NCBI GenBank assembly: GCA_905235855.1
Contig: CAJONE010000020.1
Location: 1-45,028, forward strand
DNA length: 45,028 nt
Direction of reading: 5' to 3'
Source: an uncultured Bacteroidales bacterium
Lineage (GTDB): Bacteria > Bacteroidota > Bacteroidia > Bacteroidales > P3
Shown here: one piece after another, positions 35,122 to 44,370 of the stretch
How positions within the stretch are numbered: position 1 is the first letter of the stretch
Layout of the letters: each line of letters starts with the position of its first letter
The notes under the pieces: generated by a model
Databases searched by the model: none
Told to the model about the DNA's origin: nothing
What the model saw: only the letters and a program-made list of their open reading frames with translations
Made by a program: the position numbers and the translations under genes

Positions 35122-35349
35122 TTGATATTTCCGAATAATCTGATTGTGAAAGTACACCATGCACGAGTATTTTTAGTAGAGACCTATCCCACGGACGATA
35201 TATGCACGGTTGTAAGCAGCGATACAAAAGCAAGTCAATTTATAGAAGGTATGCCCTACCCAGAAATCATCAGGTTACGTTTTACCCCGAGTTCCTGTGA
35301 AGAATTATCAAAAATACATGACAACCAATATAGTGATATCCGAAACTAA
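35122..35349 (+). CDS. Small hypothetical protein with non-ATG start
   Basis: The frame is open from 35089 and the first usable start is TTG at 35122, giving 75 residues; an internal ATG lies far down. The product (for example VHHARVFLVETYPTDDICTV and IIRLRFTPSSCEELSKIHDN) is mixed alpha/beta without a signal peptide, and I recognise no family. Its stop is 5 bases before the DUF4301 ATG on the same strand, and it lies after a terminator, so it could be the first gene of that transcript. The absence of an ATG leaves room for it being a decayed or misread N-terminus. Confidence 0.45.
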   Translation: MIFPNNLIVKVHHARVFLVETYPTDDICTVVSSDTKASQFIEGMPYPEIIRLRFTPSSCEELSKIHDNQYSDIRN

Positions 35350-35354
35350 AAGAA

Positions 35355-36899
35355 ATGAATAAAAAATTTAACGAACAAGACATACTGCAAGCCGAGAGTC
35401 TTGGGCTGACAGAAAACGACATAGAAAACCAGATTGCTGACTATAGGAAAGGATTTGCGAAAAGCAAGATAGTTGAACCTGCCACCGTTGAAAATGGCGG
35501 GATACTCAGGTTAAGCGATCAAGAAGTATCGAACTTCGAGGAGGCCTACCGCGAACTAACGAAAGGGAAGCGGCTGCTGAAGTTCGTGCCTGCATCGGGA
35601 GCAGCAACACGAATGTTTAACGACCTTTATGCTTTCACATCAACATACTTCGGAGTGGCACACAACTTCGGAGCCGAGTTTCCACAAGTGCAAACATTTC
35701 TGGAAAACATCCGCAGTTTTGCATTTTTCGACGATTTGTATAAAAGCATGTCATCTGCAGGTTTGGATCTGAATGACTATATGATACGAGGAGACTATAC
35801 CGCAATCATAAATTTTCTTTTAAAAGATCAATATCTCGGATACGGAAAACTACCAAAGGCGTTGATCAAGTTTCACAAATACGGAAGCATCCAGCGGACA
35901 GCATTTGAAGAGCACATTGTGGAAGGGGCGCAGTACGCAATGAGTTCTGACGGGAAAGTGAGGTTACATTTCACCATATCACCGGAACACAGACCGCTGT
36001 TTCGCAAAAAGATAGCAGAGGTAAAGAAATATTACGAGAGTGCATTCAACACGGAAACAGAAATAAAATTTTCAGAACAAAAGCACTATACGGATCGGCT
36101 AATTGTAGATGAATACAACGAACCAGTAAGAGACGATGACGGGAAGCTTATATTCCGACCTGGCGGGCATGGTGCACTTATAGAGAACCTTAACGATATC
36201 CGTGCGGACGTGATATTCATCAAGAATATTGACAACGTAGCCCCCGATTGGATGAAGCACACCACAATAATATACAAGAAAGTGCTTGCAGGAATGCTAC
36301 TTACATTGCAAAAGGAGATATTCAGACATCTTGAGCTACTGGATGGCGCCGTAAACGAGGAACAGATTGCAGAATGCAGAGAGTTTGTTGAGAGTAAACT
36401 GCACGTAAGATTAGGTGAAGGATTTGATTCCATGACACATACATCGAAAAGGAAGTCTTTGCAGGAGATTCTTGACAGGCCTATCAGAGTATGCGGAATG
36501 GTAAAGAATCAAGGAGAGCCTGGTGGAGGACCATTTTATACTATAGACACACATGGAATCAAGAGTTTACAGATTATAGAACCAGGTCAAGTAAATCGCA
36601 AAGACCCGGAACAGGACAAGATATTCCAAAGTGGTACACACTTTAACCCCGTAGATATTGTTTGTTCGACACGCAACAGGCACGGACGGTTTTACGACCT
36701 TCGCAAATACGTGGATTACAGCACAGGATTTATCAGCAAGAAAAACAAAGGAAACAGCGTAGTGAAAACGCAAGAGCTGCCAGGTTTGTGGAACGGGTCG
36801 ATGGCTTATTGGAACACAGTTTTTGTCGAAGTGCCACTGGCGACGTTCAACCCTGTCAAAACGGTGAACGATTTACTGAGAAAAGAGCATCAAGGGTAA
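35355..36899 (+). CDS. DUF4301 family protein
   Basis: This 514-residue soluble protein matches what I know of DUF4301, a family common in Bacteroidota with no established function. The start EQDILQAESLGLTENDIENQ leads into a nucleotidyltransferase-like core with FVPASGAATRMFNDL (about residues 77-91). GGHGALIENLNDIRADVIFI follows near 275, and the last third has GMVKNQGEPGGGPFYTIDTHG and GTHFNPVDIVCS. The glycine/arginine loop near residue 85 resembles the NTP-binding loop of sugar-phosphate nucleotidyltransferases, so nucleotide binding is a fair inference. It follows a small hypothetical gene by 5 bases, and 150 bases separate it from hisS. Confidence 0.85.
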   Translation: MNKKFNEQDILQAESLGLTENDIENQIADYRKGFAKSKIVEPATVENGGILRLSDQEVSNFEEAYRELTKGKRLLKFVPASGAATRMFNDLYAFTSTYFGVAHNFGAEFPQVQTFLENIRSFAFFDDLYKSMSSAGLDLNDYMIRGDYTAIINFLLKDQYLGYGKLPKALIKFHKYGSIQRTAFEEHIVEGAQYAMSSDGKVRLHFTISPEHRPLFRKKIAEVKKYYESAFNTETEIKFSEQKHYTDRLIVDEYNEPVRDDDGKLIFRPGGHGALIENLNDIRADVIFIKNIDNVAPDWMKHTTIIYKKVLAGMLLTLQKEIFRHLELLDGAVNEEQIAECREFVESKLHVRLGEGFDSMTHTSKRKSLQEILDRPIRVCGMVKNQGEPGGGPFYTIDTHGIKSLQIIEPGQVNRKDPEQDKIFQSGTHFNPVDIVCSTRNRHGRFYDLRKYVDYSTGFISKKNKGNSVVKTQELPGLWNGSMAYWNTVFVEVPLATFNPVKTVNDLLRKEHQG

Positions 36900-37049
36900 G
36901 GTCTGAATCAAAAAGCGAAGATCATCAATATCACAATGTTTCAAAAAAAACTATGTAGACAAAACAGCACGGACAGAAAACAAAAACCTGCTGAATAGGT
37001 AACAAGTAAAATATGGAATAAATAATGAACAACAGATAACAGGAAAAAC

Positions 37050-38402
37050 ATGAAATGCTCAATACCTAAAGGGACGCGAGATTTTCTTCCAATCGAAATG
37101 GAGCGCCGCAACTATATCTTCCAAACCATACGCGAGGTGTATAAAACATTCGCATTCGAACAGATAGAGACCCCCTCGATGGAGAATCTTGACACACTGA
37201 TGGGGAAATACGGTGAAGAGGGAGACAAACTGCTGTTCAAGATACTGAACTCCGGAGACTTCCTAAAAGGCGTGGAGATGAGCCCTGACAGCCGAGTGGC
37301 AGGAAAGCAGATATGTGAGAAAGGGTTGCGGTATGACTTAACAGTGCCATTCGCACGATATGTAGTACAACACCGCGAGGAGGTGACACTGCCGTTTCGC
37401 CGCTATCAAATACAGCCCGTATGGAGAGCCGACAAACCACAGAAAGGGCGATACAGAGAGTTCTACCAATGTGATGCAGATATGATAGGATCTCCGTCGC
37501 TGACAAATGAGTTGGAGCTTGTCCAAATTATCGATTGCGTATTCAAGAGACTTGGGATAAGTGTGACGCTAAAAATAAACAACCGCAAAATACTGGCCGG
37601 GATTGCCGAAACCATCGGTGCACCAGACAAACTTGTGGAAATAACTACCGCAATCGACAAACTTGACAAGATAGGGATAGACAAGGTACGCGACGAGCTT
37701 GCCGGTCGAGGTCTCACGCAGGAGCAGATGGCACAATTGGACCCCGTTTTCGAATTGAGCGGCACGGTCGGAGAGAAACTGTCAAGTCTCGAAACCATCT
37801 TGAGCCAAAGCGAAACCGGAATAGCCGGAATAGCAGAGATGCGTGAGCTTTTCGGATTAATAGAAAGTGTGAAACCAGAGTGCACGATTGAACTTGACCT
37901 AACATTAGCCCGCGGGCTGAACTACTATACCGGAGCGATATTCGAAGTAAAGGCCAAGGACGTGACAATAGGCAGCATTTGCGGAGGGGGACGCTACGAC
38001 AACCTGACTGGGATATTTGGTTTGCCTAACGTGTCGGGCGTGGGCATATCCTTCGGAGCCGACCGAATTTATGATGTACTTACAGAGCTTGACAAGTTTC
38101 CGAAAGAGATAGGGTTAACCGCCAAAACGATGTTTGTGAACTTTGGTGAAAAAGAGTTGTGCTACATACTACGCTGTGCAGCATCAATGCGATTGGCAGG
38201 GATAAGCACACTAGTCTACCCTGATGCGGCAAAGGTAAAGAAACAGATGGAATTCGCCAACAAAAAACGAATTCCGTATGTATTGTTTGTCGGAGAAAAC
38301 GAGATGAGCAACGAAAGCGTGACCGTGAAAGAGATGGTAACCGGGAAACAAATGACAATGAGCATTGCAAATACGATTGAATATCTCAAAAGTCTTCATT
38401 AA
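37050..38402 (+). CDS. hisS: Histidyl-tRNA synthetase
   Basis: HisS attaches histidine to tRNA-His. The 450 residues are normal for Bacteroidota. Class II motif 1 lies in [20 protein letters not shown] onward, and motif 2 in [26 protein letters not shown]. The histidine-specific motifs are [20 protein letters not shown] and [12 protein letters not shown], with motif 3 around [15 protein letters not shown]. The C-terminal anticodon-binding domain spans roughly 350-450. It leads a tight run: the next gene starts 8 bases after its stop, followed by three more with gaps or overlaps of a few bases. This places an essential gene in one transcript with hydrolases. Confidence 0.96.
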   Translation: MKCSIPKGTRDFLPIEMERRNYIFQTIREVYKTFAFEQIETPSMENLDTLMGKYGEEGDKLLFKILNSGDFLKGVEMSPDSRVAGKQICEKGLRYDLTVPFARYVVQHREEVTLPFRRYQIQPVWRADKPQKGRYREFYQCDADMIGSPSLTNELELVQIIDCVFKRLGISVTLKINNRKILAGIAETIGAPDKLVEITTAIDKLDKIGIDKVRDELAGRGLTQEQMAQLDPVFELSGTVGEKLSSLETILSQSETGIAGIAEMRELFGLIESVKPECTIELDLTLARGLNYYTGAIFEVKAKDVTIGSICGGGRYDNLTGIFGLPNVSGVGISFGADRIYDVLTELDKFPKEIGLTAKTMFVNFGEKELCYILRCAASMRLAGISTLVYPDAAKVKKQMEFANKKRIPYVLFVGENEMSNESVTVKEMVTGKQMTMSIANTIEYLKSLH

Positions 38403-38410
38403 AAAGAACA

Positions 38411-39247
38411 ATGAAACTTACGTTGAAAACCATTGCTGCCGTGTTGTTGCTCGTATGCTGGAGTGTGGCGGAAGGGCAGGTATTGAAAATAGTATCGTTC
38501 AACATACGATACAACTCGTGGAACAACATTGACGGAGAAAATGGCTGGCCATACCGGAAAGATGCGGTGGCAAGGATGATTGCCACAGAGAGGCCTGCCG
38601 CAGTAGGATTGCAAGAGGCATTGATAGACCAGCTGGAGTATTTGGATGAAAAGCTGAACAACTACCGTCGTATTGGTGTAGGCCGAGATGACGGCAAAAC
38701 ATCAGGTGAATTTATGGCGATATACTATGATACGGGGCAGGTAGAATTAGTCACGGCTACAACCAAATGGCTCCGCGAAAGACCCGACACGCCCGGCAAG
38801 GGATGGGACGCTGCCTGCGCAAGAACAGTAACCATCGCTACATTCAGAGTAAAGGAGAGCGGGAAAGAGTTTGTCTACTACAACACCCATCTTGACCATG
38901 TGGGCAAGACCGCACGTGCAGAATCTACAAAATTAATATCTTCATTCATACGAGAGAGTGGTCAGAATATGGCTATAATCGTTGGCGGCGACATGAATTC
39001 CACCATATCTGACACGATATTCGACAGCTTTTATATGGAAAGACTAGAAGTAGCCCGAAACATAACGTCCCAAAACCGCAGCGACAACCGCAACACATAC
39101 AACGCCTATGGAAAAGGGGACGGAGCCGTAATAGACCATTTTTTCGTAAGAGGTGTAAAAGTGGCATGGTTACGCACACTTGACGGCGACTATGGAATTC
39201 CATATATTTCAGACCACTACCCTATTGAAATGACCATAAATTTATGA
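38411..39247 (+). CDS. Secreted endonuclease/exonuclease/phosphatase-family hydrolase
   Basis: The 278-residue protein starts with a signal peptide (cleavage near AEG, residue 22). The EEP fold markers are in order: VSFNIRYN (metal-binding Asn), VGLQEAL (metal-binding Glu), YNTHLDHVG (His), VGGDMNST (catalytic Asp and Asn), IDHFFVRG and the closing SDHYPIEM (catalytic Asp-His). All active-site residues are present. Relatives in Bacteroidota act on phosphodiesters or phosphorylated sugars and lipids in the periplasm; the substrate cannot be read. It is 8 bases after hisS and 3 bases before the thioesterase gene. Confidence 0.9.
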   Translation: MKLTLKTIAAVLLLVCWSVAEGQVLKIVSFNIRYNSWNNIDGENGWPYRKDAVARMIATERPAAVGLQEALIDQLEYLDEKLNNYRRIGVGRDDGKTSGEFMAIYYDTGQVELVTATTKWLRERPDTPGKGWDAACARTVTIATFRVKESGKEFVYYNTHLDHVGKTARAESTKLISSFIRESGQNMAIIVGGDMNSTISDTIFDSFYMERLEVARNITSQNRSDNRNTYNAYGKGDGAVIDHFFVRGVKVAWLRTLDGDYGIPYISDHYPIEMTINL

Positions 39248-39250
39248 CAG

Positions 39251-39667
39251 ATGATAGAAGCAGGACTTAAAGGAAAAAAAAGCACAATTGTCACAGACGA
39301 ACTCACGGCTGACAGGATTGGCAGCGGATTGGTGAAAGTATATGCAACTCCGATGATGGTTGCGCTAATGGAGGAAACATGCAACGAGAGCGTGAGCCCC
39401 TATCTAAACGACGGAGAATGTACGGTTGGCACACGCATAGAAATAAACCACACAGCAGCAACCCCCGTCGGGATGAGGGTTACGTGCGAGAGCGAACTTC
39501 AATCCGTGGACGGACGCCAGCTCACTTTTATAGTAAAGGCATACGACAATGCCGGAGAGATAGGTAACGGCGTTCACGAGCGGTTTATCGTGAAGCGGGA
39601 GCGATTTGAGGAAAAAGCGGAAAGCCGAGCCCTATCGCAGAAAGAAGAAACAGTATGCAAGGTTTGA
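39251..39667 (+). CDS. Hotdog-fold thioesterase (FlK-like)
   Basis: The 138-residue protein fits the single-domain hotdog group related to fluoroacetyl-CoA thioesterase FlK. It has VYATPMMVALMEETCNESVSPYL, with Glu in the central helix where the catalytic acidic residue sits, and then GTRIEINHTAATPVGMRV, with His in the position of the catalytic His. It probably hydrolyses small acyl-CoA thioesters in the cytosol, as a house-cleaning function in most bacteria. Its start lies 3 bases after the preceding stop, and its last 13 bases overlap the start of the alpha-L-fucosidase gene, suggesting coupled translation. Confidence 0.85.
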   Translation: MIEAGLKGKKSTIVTDELTADRIGSGLVKVYATPMMVALMEETCNESVSPYLNDGECTVGTRIEINHTAATPVGMRVTCESELQSVDGRQLTFIVKAYDNAGEIGNGVHERFIVKRERFEEKAESRALSQKEETVCKV

Positions 39668-41082
39668 AGATTTTTCTTGCAGCCGCATTTACATTGGTGT
39701 TTTACGCCTGCCAAGAAAAAGCGCCGCAACCATACGGCGCGATACCCACCACGTCGCAAATCGAGTGGCAGAAGATGGAAATTAACATGTTCTGTCATTT
39801 TGGACCCAACACATTCACTGGTGAAGAATGGGGCAACGGGAGCGAGGAAGAAGACATTTTCAATCCAATCGGGTTAGACTGTAGGCAATGGGTAGCTGTG
39901 GCGAAAGCAGCAGGCATGAAAGGAATTATCATCACAGCAAAGCATCACGACGGTTTTTGTCTATGGCCAAGCAGAGAGAGCGACCACACGGTAAAAGAGA
40001 GCCAATGGCGGAGCGGAAGTGGCGATGTGTTGCGCGAACTTTCGGAAGCATGCAGAGAAGGCGGAGTGAAGTTCGGCGTGTATGTGTCGCCGTGGGACAG
40101 AAACGCCACCACCTACGGTACAGCGGAATACAACCAAACATTTGCGAGGACGCTGAGAGAGGTTCTGTGCAATTATGGAGAAGTGTTCGAACAATGGTTT
40201 GATGGGGCCAACGGAGAAGGGCAAAACGGCCGCAAGCAGAAATATGACTGGACGCTGTTTAACAAAACCGTGTGTGAATTGCAGCCTCAAGCAATAGTGT
40301 TTAGTGACGTTGGGCCCGGATGCCGCTGGATAGGCAACGAACGCGGCGAAGCAGGACAGACCTGCTGGTCGACAATAAATGCGAGAGTGTACGCACCAGG
40401 GAAAGGCCCTTGTGAAAAGATGCTAAACGAGGGAGAAGAAAACGGCAACCAGTGGATACCCGGCGAAGCGGATGTTTCGATACGGCCCAGTTGGTTTTAC
40501 AAAGAGGCCGAACACCCCAAGAGTGTTGAAGAACTTATCGAAATATACTACAATAGCGTAGGGCGGAACACAGTTCTGTTACTCAATGTGCCGCCTGACC
40601 GACGAGGCCTGATTGCAGCCGAGGATTCGATGAGGCTGGCGGAATTCAGAGCCGCAATAGACAATATTTTCGCTGACGACTTGTGCGAAGGAGCGAAAAT
40701 AAAAGCCAGCAGCCGCTGGGGGAAAAATTACGACATAAAAGGCATACAAGACAACAACGACGAAAGTTACTGGGTGGCAAAGAAAGGCATGCATACAGGG
40801 ATAATCAGCATAGAGTTGCCCGAAACAAGAAAATTTAACCGACTAATGCTGCAAGAGGAAATACGGTTAGGTCAGCGTGTAGCGGAATTCAGCGTGGAAG
40901 TGGAGGCAAATGACGGCAAGTGGCACACAGTGGCACACGAAACCACAATAGGATACAAACGTATAGTAAAGTTGCCAAACACAGAATGCCGAAGAATACG
41001 CATACGCATAAGCCGAAGTCTGGCAGAACCGACACTGAGAAGAGTGGCATTGTATAATGACACAATATCCGAAACAAAATAG
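39655..41082 (+). CDS. GH29 alpha-L-fucosidase lipoprotein with C-terminal carbohydrate-binding-like domain
   Basis: The 475-residue protein has a lipoprotein-type signal (MQGLKIFLAAAFTLVFYAC, cysteine at residue 19). The GH29 catalytic barrel follows with MFCHFGPNTFTGEEWGNG, KHHDGFCLWPSRESDHT, GVYVSPWDRN and EQWFDGANGEG, whose Asp is the expected nucleophile, then VGPGCRWIGNERGEAG. From about residue 350 a beta-rich discoidin-like domain resembles CBM32/F5-8 type C modules (SVEVEANDGKWHTVAH). It should remove terminal alpha-linked fucose from glycans such as host mucin or plant sugars in the periplasm or at the surface. No SusCD pair or other glycan genes are nearby. It overlaps the thioesterase gene by 13 bases. 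Confidence 0.9.
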   Translation: MQGLKIFLAAAFTLVFYACQEKAPQPYGAIPTTSQIEWQKMEINMFCHFGPNTFTGEEWGNGSEEEDIFNPIGLDCRQWVAVAKAAGMKGIIITAKHHDGFCLWPSRESDHTVKESQWRSGSGDVLRELSEACREGGVKFGVYVSPWDRNATTYGTAEYNQTFARTLREVLCNYGEVFEQWFDGANGEGQNGRKQKYDWTLFNKTVCELQPQAIVFSDVGPGCRWIGNERGEAGQTCWSTINARVYAPGKGPCEKMLNEGEENGNQWIPGEADVSIRPSWFYKEAEHPKSVEELIEIYYNSVGRNTVLLLNVPPDRRGLIAAEDSMRLAEFRAAIDNIFADDLCEGAKIKASSRWGKNYDIKGIQDNNDESYWVAKKGMHTGIISIELPETRKFNRLMLQEEIRLGQRVAEFSVEVEANDGKWHTVAHETTIGYKRIVKLPNTECRRIRIRISRSLAEPTLRRVALYNDTISETK

Positions 41083-41086
41083 GAAT

Positions 41087-41722
41087 ATGGCCGACAACTA
41101 TCTTGAAAAACGCTATGAAGAGGTCTTCGGAAAAGGGAGGACCAAAGTCAAACAGGTGGGGCATACGGTGGACGAACTGTTGAAGAGAAACCGCAGCCAC
41201 CGCGGATATAACAAAAACTACAAAGTAAGCCGCAGCGAACTGGAACGAATAGTAGCCGTGAACACCAAGCTACCATCGGCCTGCAACCAACAGCTGCTGA
41301 GATTCAGACTGGTAACACACGACAGCGGAAGCGAGACAGTGCTGAACAACATACGACTCGGTGCCGCTCTACCAAAGTTGCATCTGCCAACGCCGGGCAG
41401 CGAGCCAGAGGCGTTTATCGTGGTATGCAGCACAAAGCCGGAGAACAAACTGATAGACATTGACTTGGGTATCGCCGCACAAAGTATGCTTATGAAAGCC
41501 GTTGAGATTGGGTTGAACGGCATCATAATAGGTGCGTTCAACAAAGACAAAATTGAAGAGGGCCTGCAACTCCCCTACCCGCCCATAGCGATAATAGCCA
41601 TAGGGAAAGGAACCGACCGAATAGAACTCAAGTCAATAGGAGCAGACGAAAGTCATGCATATTATAGAAAGGACGGGGTGCACTACGTACCAAAAGTGAG
41701 GCTCGAAGAGCTGATTGTTTAG
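41087..41722 (+). CDS. Nitroreductase-family flavoprotein
   Basis: I prefer the ATG at 41087, four bases after the fucosidase stop and behind an AGGA-like site (211 residues). A start at 41057 would overlap the previous gene by 26 bases. The FMN-binding N-terminal segment is RNRSHRGYNKNYKVSRSELERIV with SACNQQLLRFRLV. DIDLGIAAQSMLMKAVEIGLNG is the dimer-interface helix, and IIAIGKG the later FMN loop. Family members reduce nitro groups, quinones or flavins with NAD(P)H; the true substrate is unknown. It is the last gene of the hisS-headed run, and no hairpin terminator is obvious before the convergent lipoprotein gene. Confidence 0.85.
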   Translation: MADNYLEKRYEEVFGKGRTKVKQVGHTVDELLKRNRSHRGYNKNYKVSRSELERIVAVNTKLPSACNQQLLRFRLVTHDSGSETVLNNIRLGAALPKLHLPTPGSEPEAFIVVCSTKPENKLIDIDLGIAAQSMLMKAVEIGLNGIIIGAFNKDKIEEGLQLPYPPIAIIAIGKGTDRIELKSIGADESHAYYRKDGVHYVPKVRLEELIV

Positions 41723-41820
41723 CCAAGCCCTATACGAAATGAAACAGAGAGGCACAGTACACGAGTACCCGAAGACAAGGATCAACAAACGAGGCGTGAC
41801 AGAAAGAATGCGACAACAAG

Positions 41821-42672
41821 CTATTCTTCGACATCGCGGACAAGTCTGACAGAATAGCCGAAGCAAACATCGATAGGCGGAATACCGAGATCCTCCTCAT
41901 AGTCGTCGAAACAAAAAGCGAAAGCCTTGCCGTTGTCGAAGTAGGAGGAAGACCAGTAGCCACCAAACAAATCAACCTCGTCGACCACATTGCCGTAACG
42001 GAAGCCAGCGGCAGGAAGAAAAACAGCACCAGCGGACTCCATCTTGCGCCACTGCCAATCCTCATAGACATTAGACTCGAAGCCATTGTCGAAAGTGGCG
42101 ATAAAAGTGCAGCTGTCGGGTCTGTGAAAATTGTCGGAAAGGAGAATCAGTCCGGGGTATCCGCACACAGTGGCCGGTGCGAGTTTTTCTTTAGCCTTAT
42201 AGCGGCTTTCGAGCAAGTATTCCCATTCAGAAGAAGAGAGAGTACGCCAGACGCGAGCGCCGGAACCCGCGTTGGAAACACTATTGAAGCGACCCCAGTC
42301 GAGGTTATTGTTCTCTGCTCCTTGATTGTTATTGCCATAGTCGCTGACATCGGTAGAGGAGCAGTACGGAGCCACCAGAAAGCCAGATGTACCCCATCCG
42401 AAGAGATCGATCCAGCCGTCGAAATCAGACCCGATAGACGAGTTATAATCAGCCGTACAGTCGAATTGATTTTCGGCAAAGCGCCATTTGTTTAGAGCCG
42501 CATTGTACTGCAGATTGCCCGATGCGAAACGAACTTGCTTGTCGGCTGAGACCGAGAAAGTGCCGCTCACACGGTTTACTACGATATCGCCGTCGGACGG
42601 TACGTCAAGATCCTTACCACACGAAAAGAGGGAGACAGAAAACAGGAGAACAAAAAGATTTCGATATTTCAT
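41821..42672 (-). CDS. FISUMP-like lipoprotein
   Basis: The 283-residue protein has a lipoprotein signal (MKYRNLFVLLFSVSLFSC, cysteine at residue 18) followed by GKDLD, compatible with surface export. The mature domain begins VRFASGNLQYNAALNKWRFA and has GWIDLFGWGTSGFL, RTLSSSEWEYLLESR, LPAAGFRYGNVV, GGYWSSSYFDNGKAF and a closing SVRLVRDV. This order is typical of the Fibrobacter succinogenes major paralogous (FISUMP/DUF1566-like) domain, distantly related to formylglycine-generating enzyme folds. The role is unknown, probably binding rather than catalysis. It starts 9 bases after the stop of the small barrel gene, so they form an operon. Confidence 0.8.
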   Translation of the reverse strand: MKYRNLFVLLFSVSLFSCGKDLDVPSDGDIVVNRVSGTFSVSADKQVRFASGNLQYNAALNKWRFAENQFDCTADYNSSIGSDFDGWIDLFGWGTSGFLVAPYCSSTDVSDYGNNNQGAENNNLDWGRFNSVSNAGSGARVWRTLSSSEWEYLLESRYKAKEKLAPATVCGYPGLILLSDNFHRPDSCTFIATFDNGFESNVYEDWQWRKMESAGAVFLPAAGFRYGNVVDEVDLFGGYWSSSYFDNGKAFAFCFDDYEEDLGIPPIDVCFGYSVRLVRDVEE

Positions 42673-42681
42673 GCCAGAATA

Positions 42682-43284
42682 TTAAAAAGTGAAACCGACA
42701 CCAAGTCGTCCATCCACATAACTGAAACCGATAGTAGAGAAGCCTGCGGAAATAACAACACGTCTGAAGTTATAAATCAAACCAGCCTCGATAGCCACAT
42801 TCGAATAGCAATTAGCCTGAGGCTTAAGCCAGTAGCCGCCATGTGTGCCGTAGACCATGCTACGGTATCCGTAGCCGGTGCCAATATAAAGCCAAAGCGG
42901 TTTGACAGTGCGGAACAGCATACCGCCCGTAATGGATAACCTAGCCTTGGACACCCGTCCGTTGAAACGATCGGATTCGAGCGGATAATCGCCAATTGGA
43001 TGGTTTGACCTGTCGAGTTCAAAGTCGCCATTGAAATTGTAGCCCGTGCCGGTGAATGCACTAACGTACCAACCCAGGACACGCACCTGTCCGTAGGTTA
43101 TGCCAAACGACCACTGTGGAGCAACACTCGCGCCCACACCCCACATAACCATGTGAGTCATATCCCATTCTTCAGGCAATTCCTTACGCTGGGCAGTGGC
43201 CGTAGAAGAATAAAACAACAATACGACAAATGACACAACCGCAAGCGTTTCGAAAACAGGTCTAAATATTTTGTTTACAAACAT
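42682..43284 (-). CDS. Small outer-membrane beta-barrel protein
   Basis: The ATG at 43284 gives 200 residues with a signal peptide ending near STATAQ (about residue 31). Upstream codons of the same frame run through the promoter. The mature part is about 165 residues of alternating strands rich in Gly, Tyr and Phe (ASVAPQWSFGITYGQVRVLG, LWLYIGTGYGYRS) and ends DGRLGVGFTF with the terminal Phe used by the barrel-assembly machine. An eight-stranded barrel is likely, and I recognise no named family. It leads the operon with the FISUMP-like lipoprotein, and the promoter box at 43328-43335 fits. Confidence 0.75.
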   Translation of the reverse strand: MFVNKIFRPVFETLAVVSFVVLLFYSSTATAQRKELPEEWDMTHMVMWGVGASVAPQWSFGITYGQVRVLGWYVSAFTGTGYNFNGDFELDRSNHPIGDYPLESDRFNGRVSKARLSITGGMLFRTVKPLWLYIGTGYGYRSMVYGTHGGYWLKPQANCYSNVAIEAGLIYNFRRVVISAGFSTIGFSYVDGRLGVGFTF

Positions 43285-43327
43285 ATAACAATCGGTACAT
43301 AAAAATATCGATATTTTTCTACAAGTG

Positions 43328-43335
43328 CAAATATA
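43328..43335 (-). promoter_or_regulatory. -7 promoter element for the small barrel/FISUMP pair
   Basis: The minus strand reads TATATTTG, an exact TAnnTTTG match, 43 bases before the ATG at 43284. It supports the shorter start of the barrel protein. Confidence 0.55.
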
Positions 43336-43528
43336 CACAAAACTTTTGTGTTTATTTGGAGGGAACATACCGTTACGCAACAAAAAGCAGACAAACCGTC
43401 GGCGGTTATGGCAAACCAACCGTCGCGAAGCGGATTATTACACGGCGAAAGGGCGCTGTTAACCCATCACAAAAAAGGCCGCACAGCGTAACGCCGCACG
43501 AGCCTCGTCATCACACACTCCAAAATCG

Positions 43529-44308
43529 CTAATGACCAATGTGCAGAGAGCCAGAAACCGACTCCATCTCTATACCGATAGAGCCATCGCCATAAATGAA
43601 TTCACCGTTGTCGATTTTGGTGTCAGACGGACAATCCAGCTTGCCGCTCACGGTCTCAATTTCAGCGGTAAAGCCCCACTGTTTGGGTAGAATCAGGCTT
43701 GCGTTTCCAGATACCGACTCAAAAGTTATTTTGTTTGGCTGCCTGCCGAGCGCCGTATCACCGAAAGAGGCCAACAGAGACCCCGAAACGGTGTTCACTG
43801 CAAGTTTGTCAACCGCAGCGTTGCGGATTTCGACATTTGCCGAAACATTGTCCAGCTCAATCTCATCGCAACTTACACCAACAACATCAACATCCGCCGA
43901 CACGTTGTCAATCTCCATTTTTTCGAGTTTCCAAGCAGCCGGTACCTTCACCATCAGGAATTTGTCGAGTTTTTTGAACGTTGCACCCGATTTTGCAAAC
44001 CGAATATGCAGGCAACGACCATTTTCAATCCAGTAGTGCATTGTGGTCGCCTCGGAGAGAGAGGAGTCGGACAACTCGTTAAAGAGAAGCTCCGTGCCAT
44101 CATAAGACTCGATTGACACGCTGCCCGAAATCCAATCGATTTCCAAAGTCTTTACAGCGTCAGAAACAGGCACGTTGCCTGGATTGTAGAGTGCCGCATG
44201 GTCGTATTTGTTTGTGAATTTGACGTTATCCGAGCCAACCTTGACACAAGATGTGAGACCAATTACGGCAAGAATCGACAAAGCGACAAATAAGGCTATT
44301 TTTTTCAT
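43529..44308 (-). CDS. DUF4097-type beta-repeat lipoprotein
   Basis: The 259-residue protein has a lipoprotein signal (MKKIALFVALSILAVIGLTSC, cysteine at residue 21). Its body is a right-handed beta-helix-like repeat with recurring short units: ISGSVSIES, DNVSADVDVVG, DNVSANVEIRN, NTVSGSLLAS, ESVSGNASLIL, ETVSGKLDC and ESVSGSLHIGH. This is the DUF4097 adhesin-like pattern common in Bacteroidota. No enzyme motif is present. The start codon lies only 6 bases from a 14-bp repeat next to the transposase gene, so its original promoter may have been displaced by insertion-sequence DNA. It ends 244 bases before the small barrel gene. Confidence 0.85.
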   Translation of the reverse strand: MKKIALFVALSILAVIGLTSCVKVGSDNVKFTNKYDHAALYNPGNVPVSDAVKTLEIDWISGSVSIESYDGTELLFNELSDSSLSEATTMHYWIENGRCLHIRFAKSGATFKKLDKFLMVKVPAAWKLEKMEIDNVSADVDVVGVSCDEIELDNVSANVEIRNAAVDKLAVNTVSGSLLASFGDTALGRQPNKITFESVSGNASLILPKQWGFTAEIETVSGKLDCPSDTKIDNGEFIYGDGSIGIEMESVSGSLHIGH

Positions 44309-44314
44309 ATTGAT

Positions 44315-44364
44315 AACCCTTTGGCGGAATTAAGCCAGTGCATACTTTACTCTGCCAATGGGTT
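44315..44364. repeat. Imperfect 14-bp inverted repeat at the insertion-sequence edge
   Basis: Bases 44315-44328 (AACCCTTTGGCGGA) pair with 44351-44364 in 12 of 14 positions across a 22-base loop. They lie just past the transposase stop at 44371. One arm may be the terminal repeat of the element and the other a subterminal copy, or the pair may be a terminator. Confidence 0.6.
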
Positions 44365-44370
44365 GATTGT

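Noticed and set aside
43380-43520. GC-rich stretch with repeated GCCGCAC and CCGTCG words
   Set aside because: The words are short and unevenly spaced and form no convincing hairpin, so no feature is claimed.
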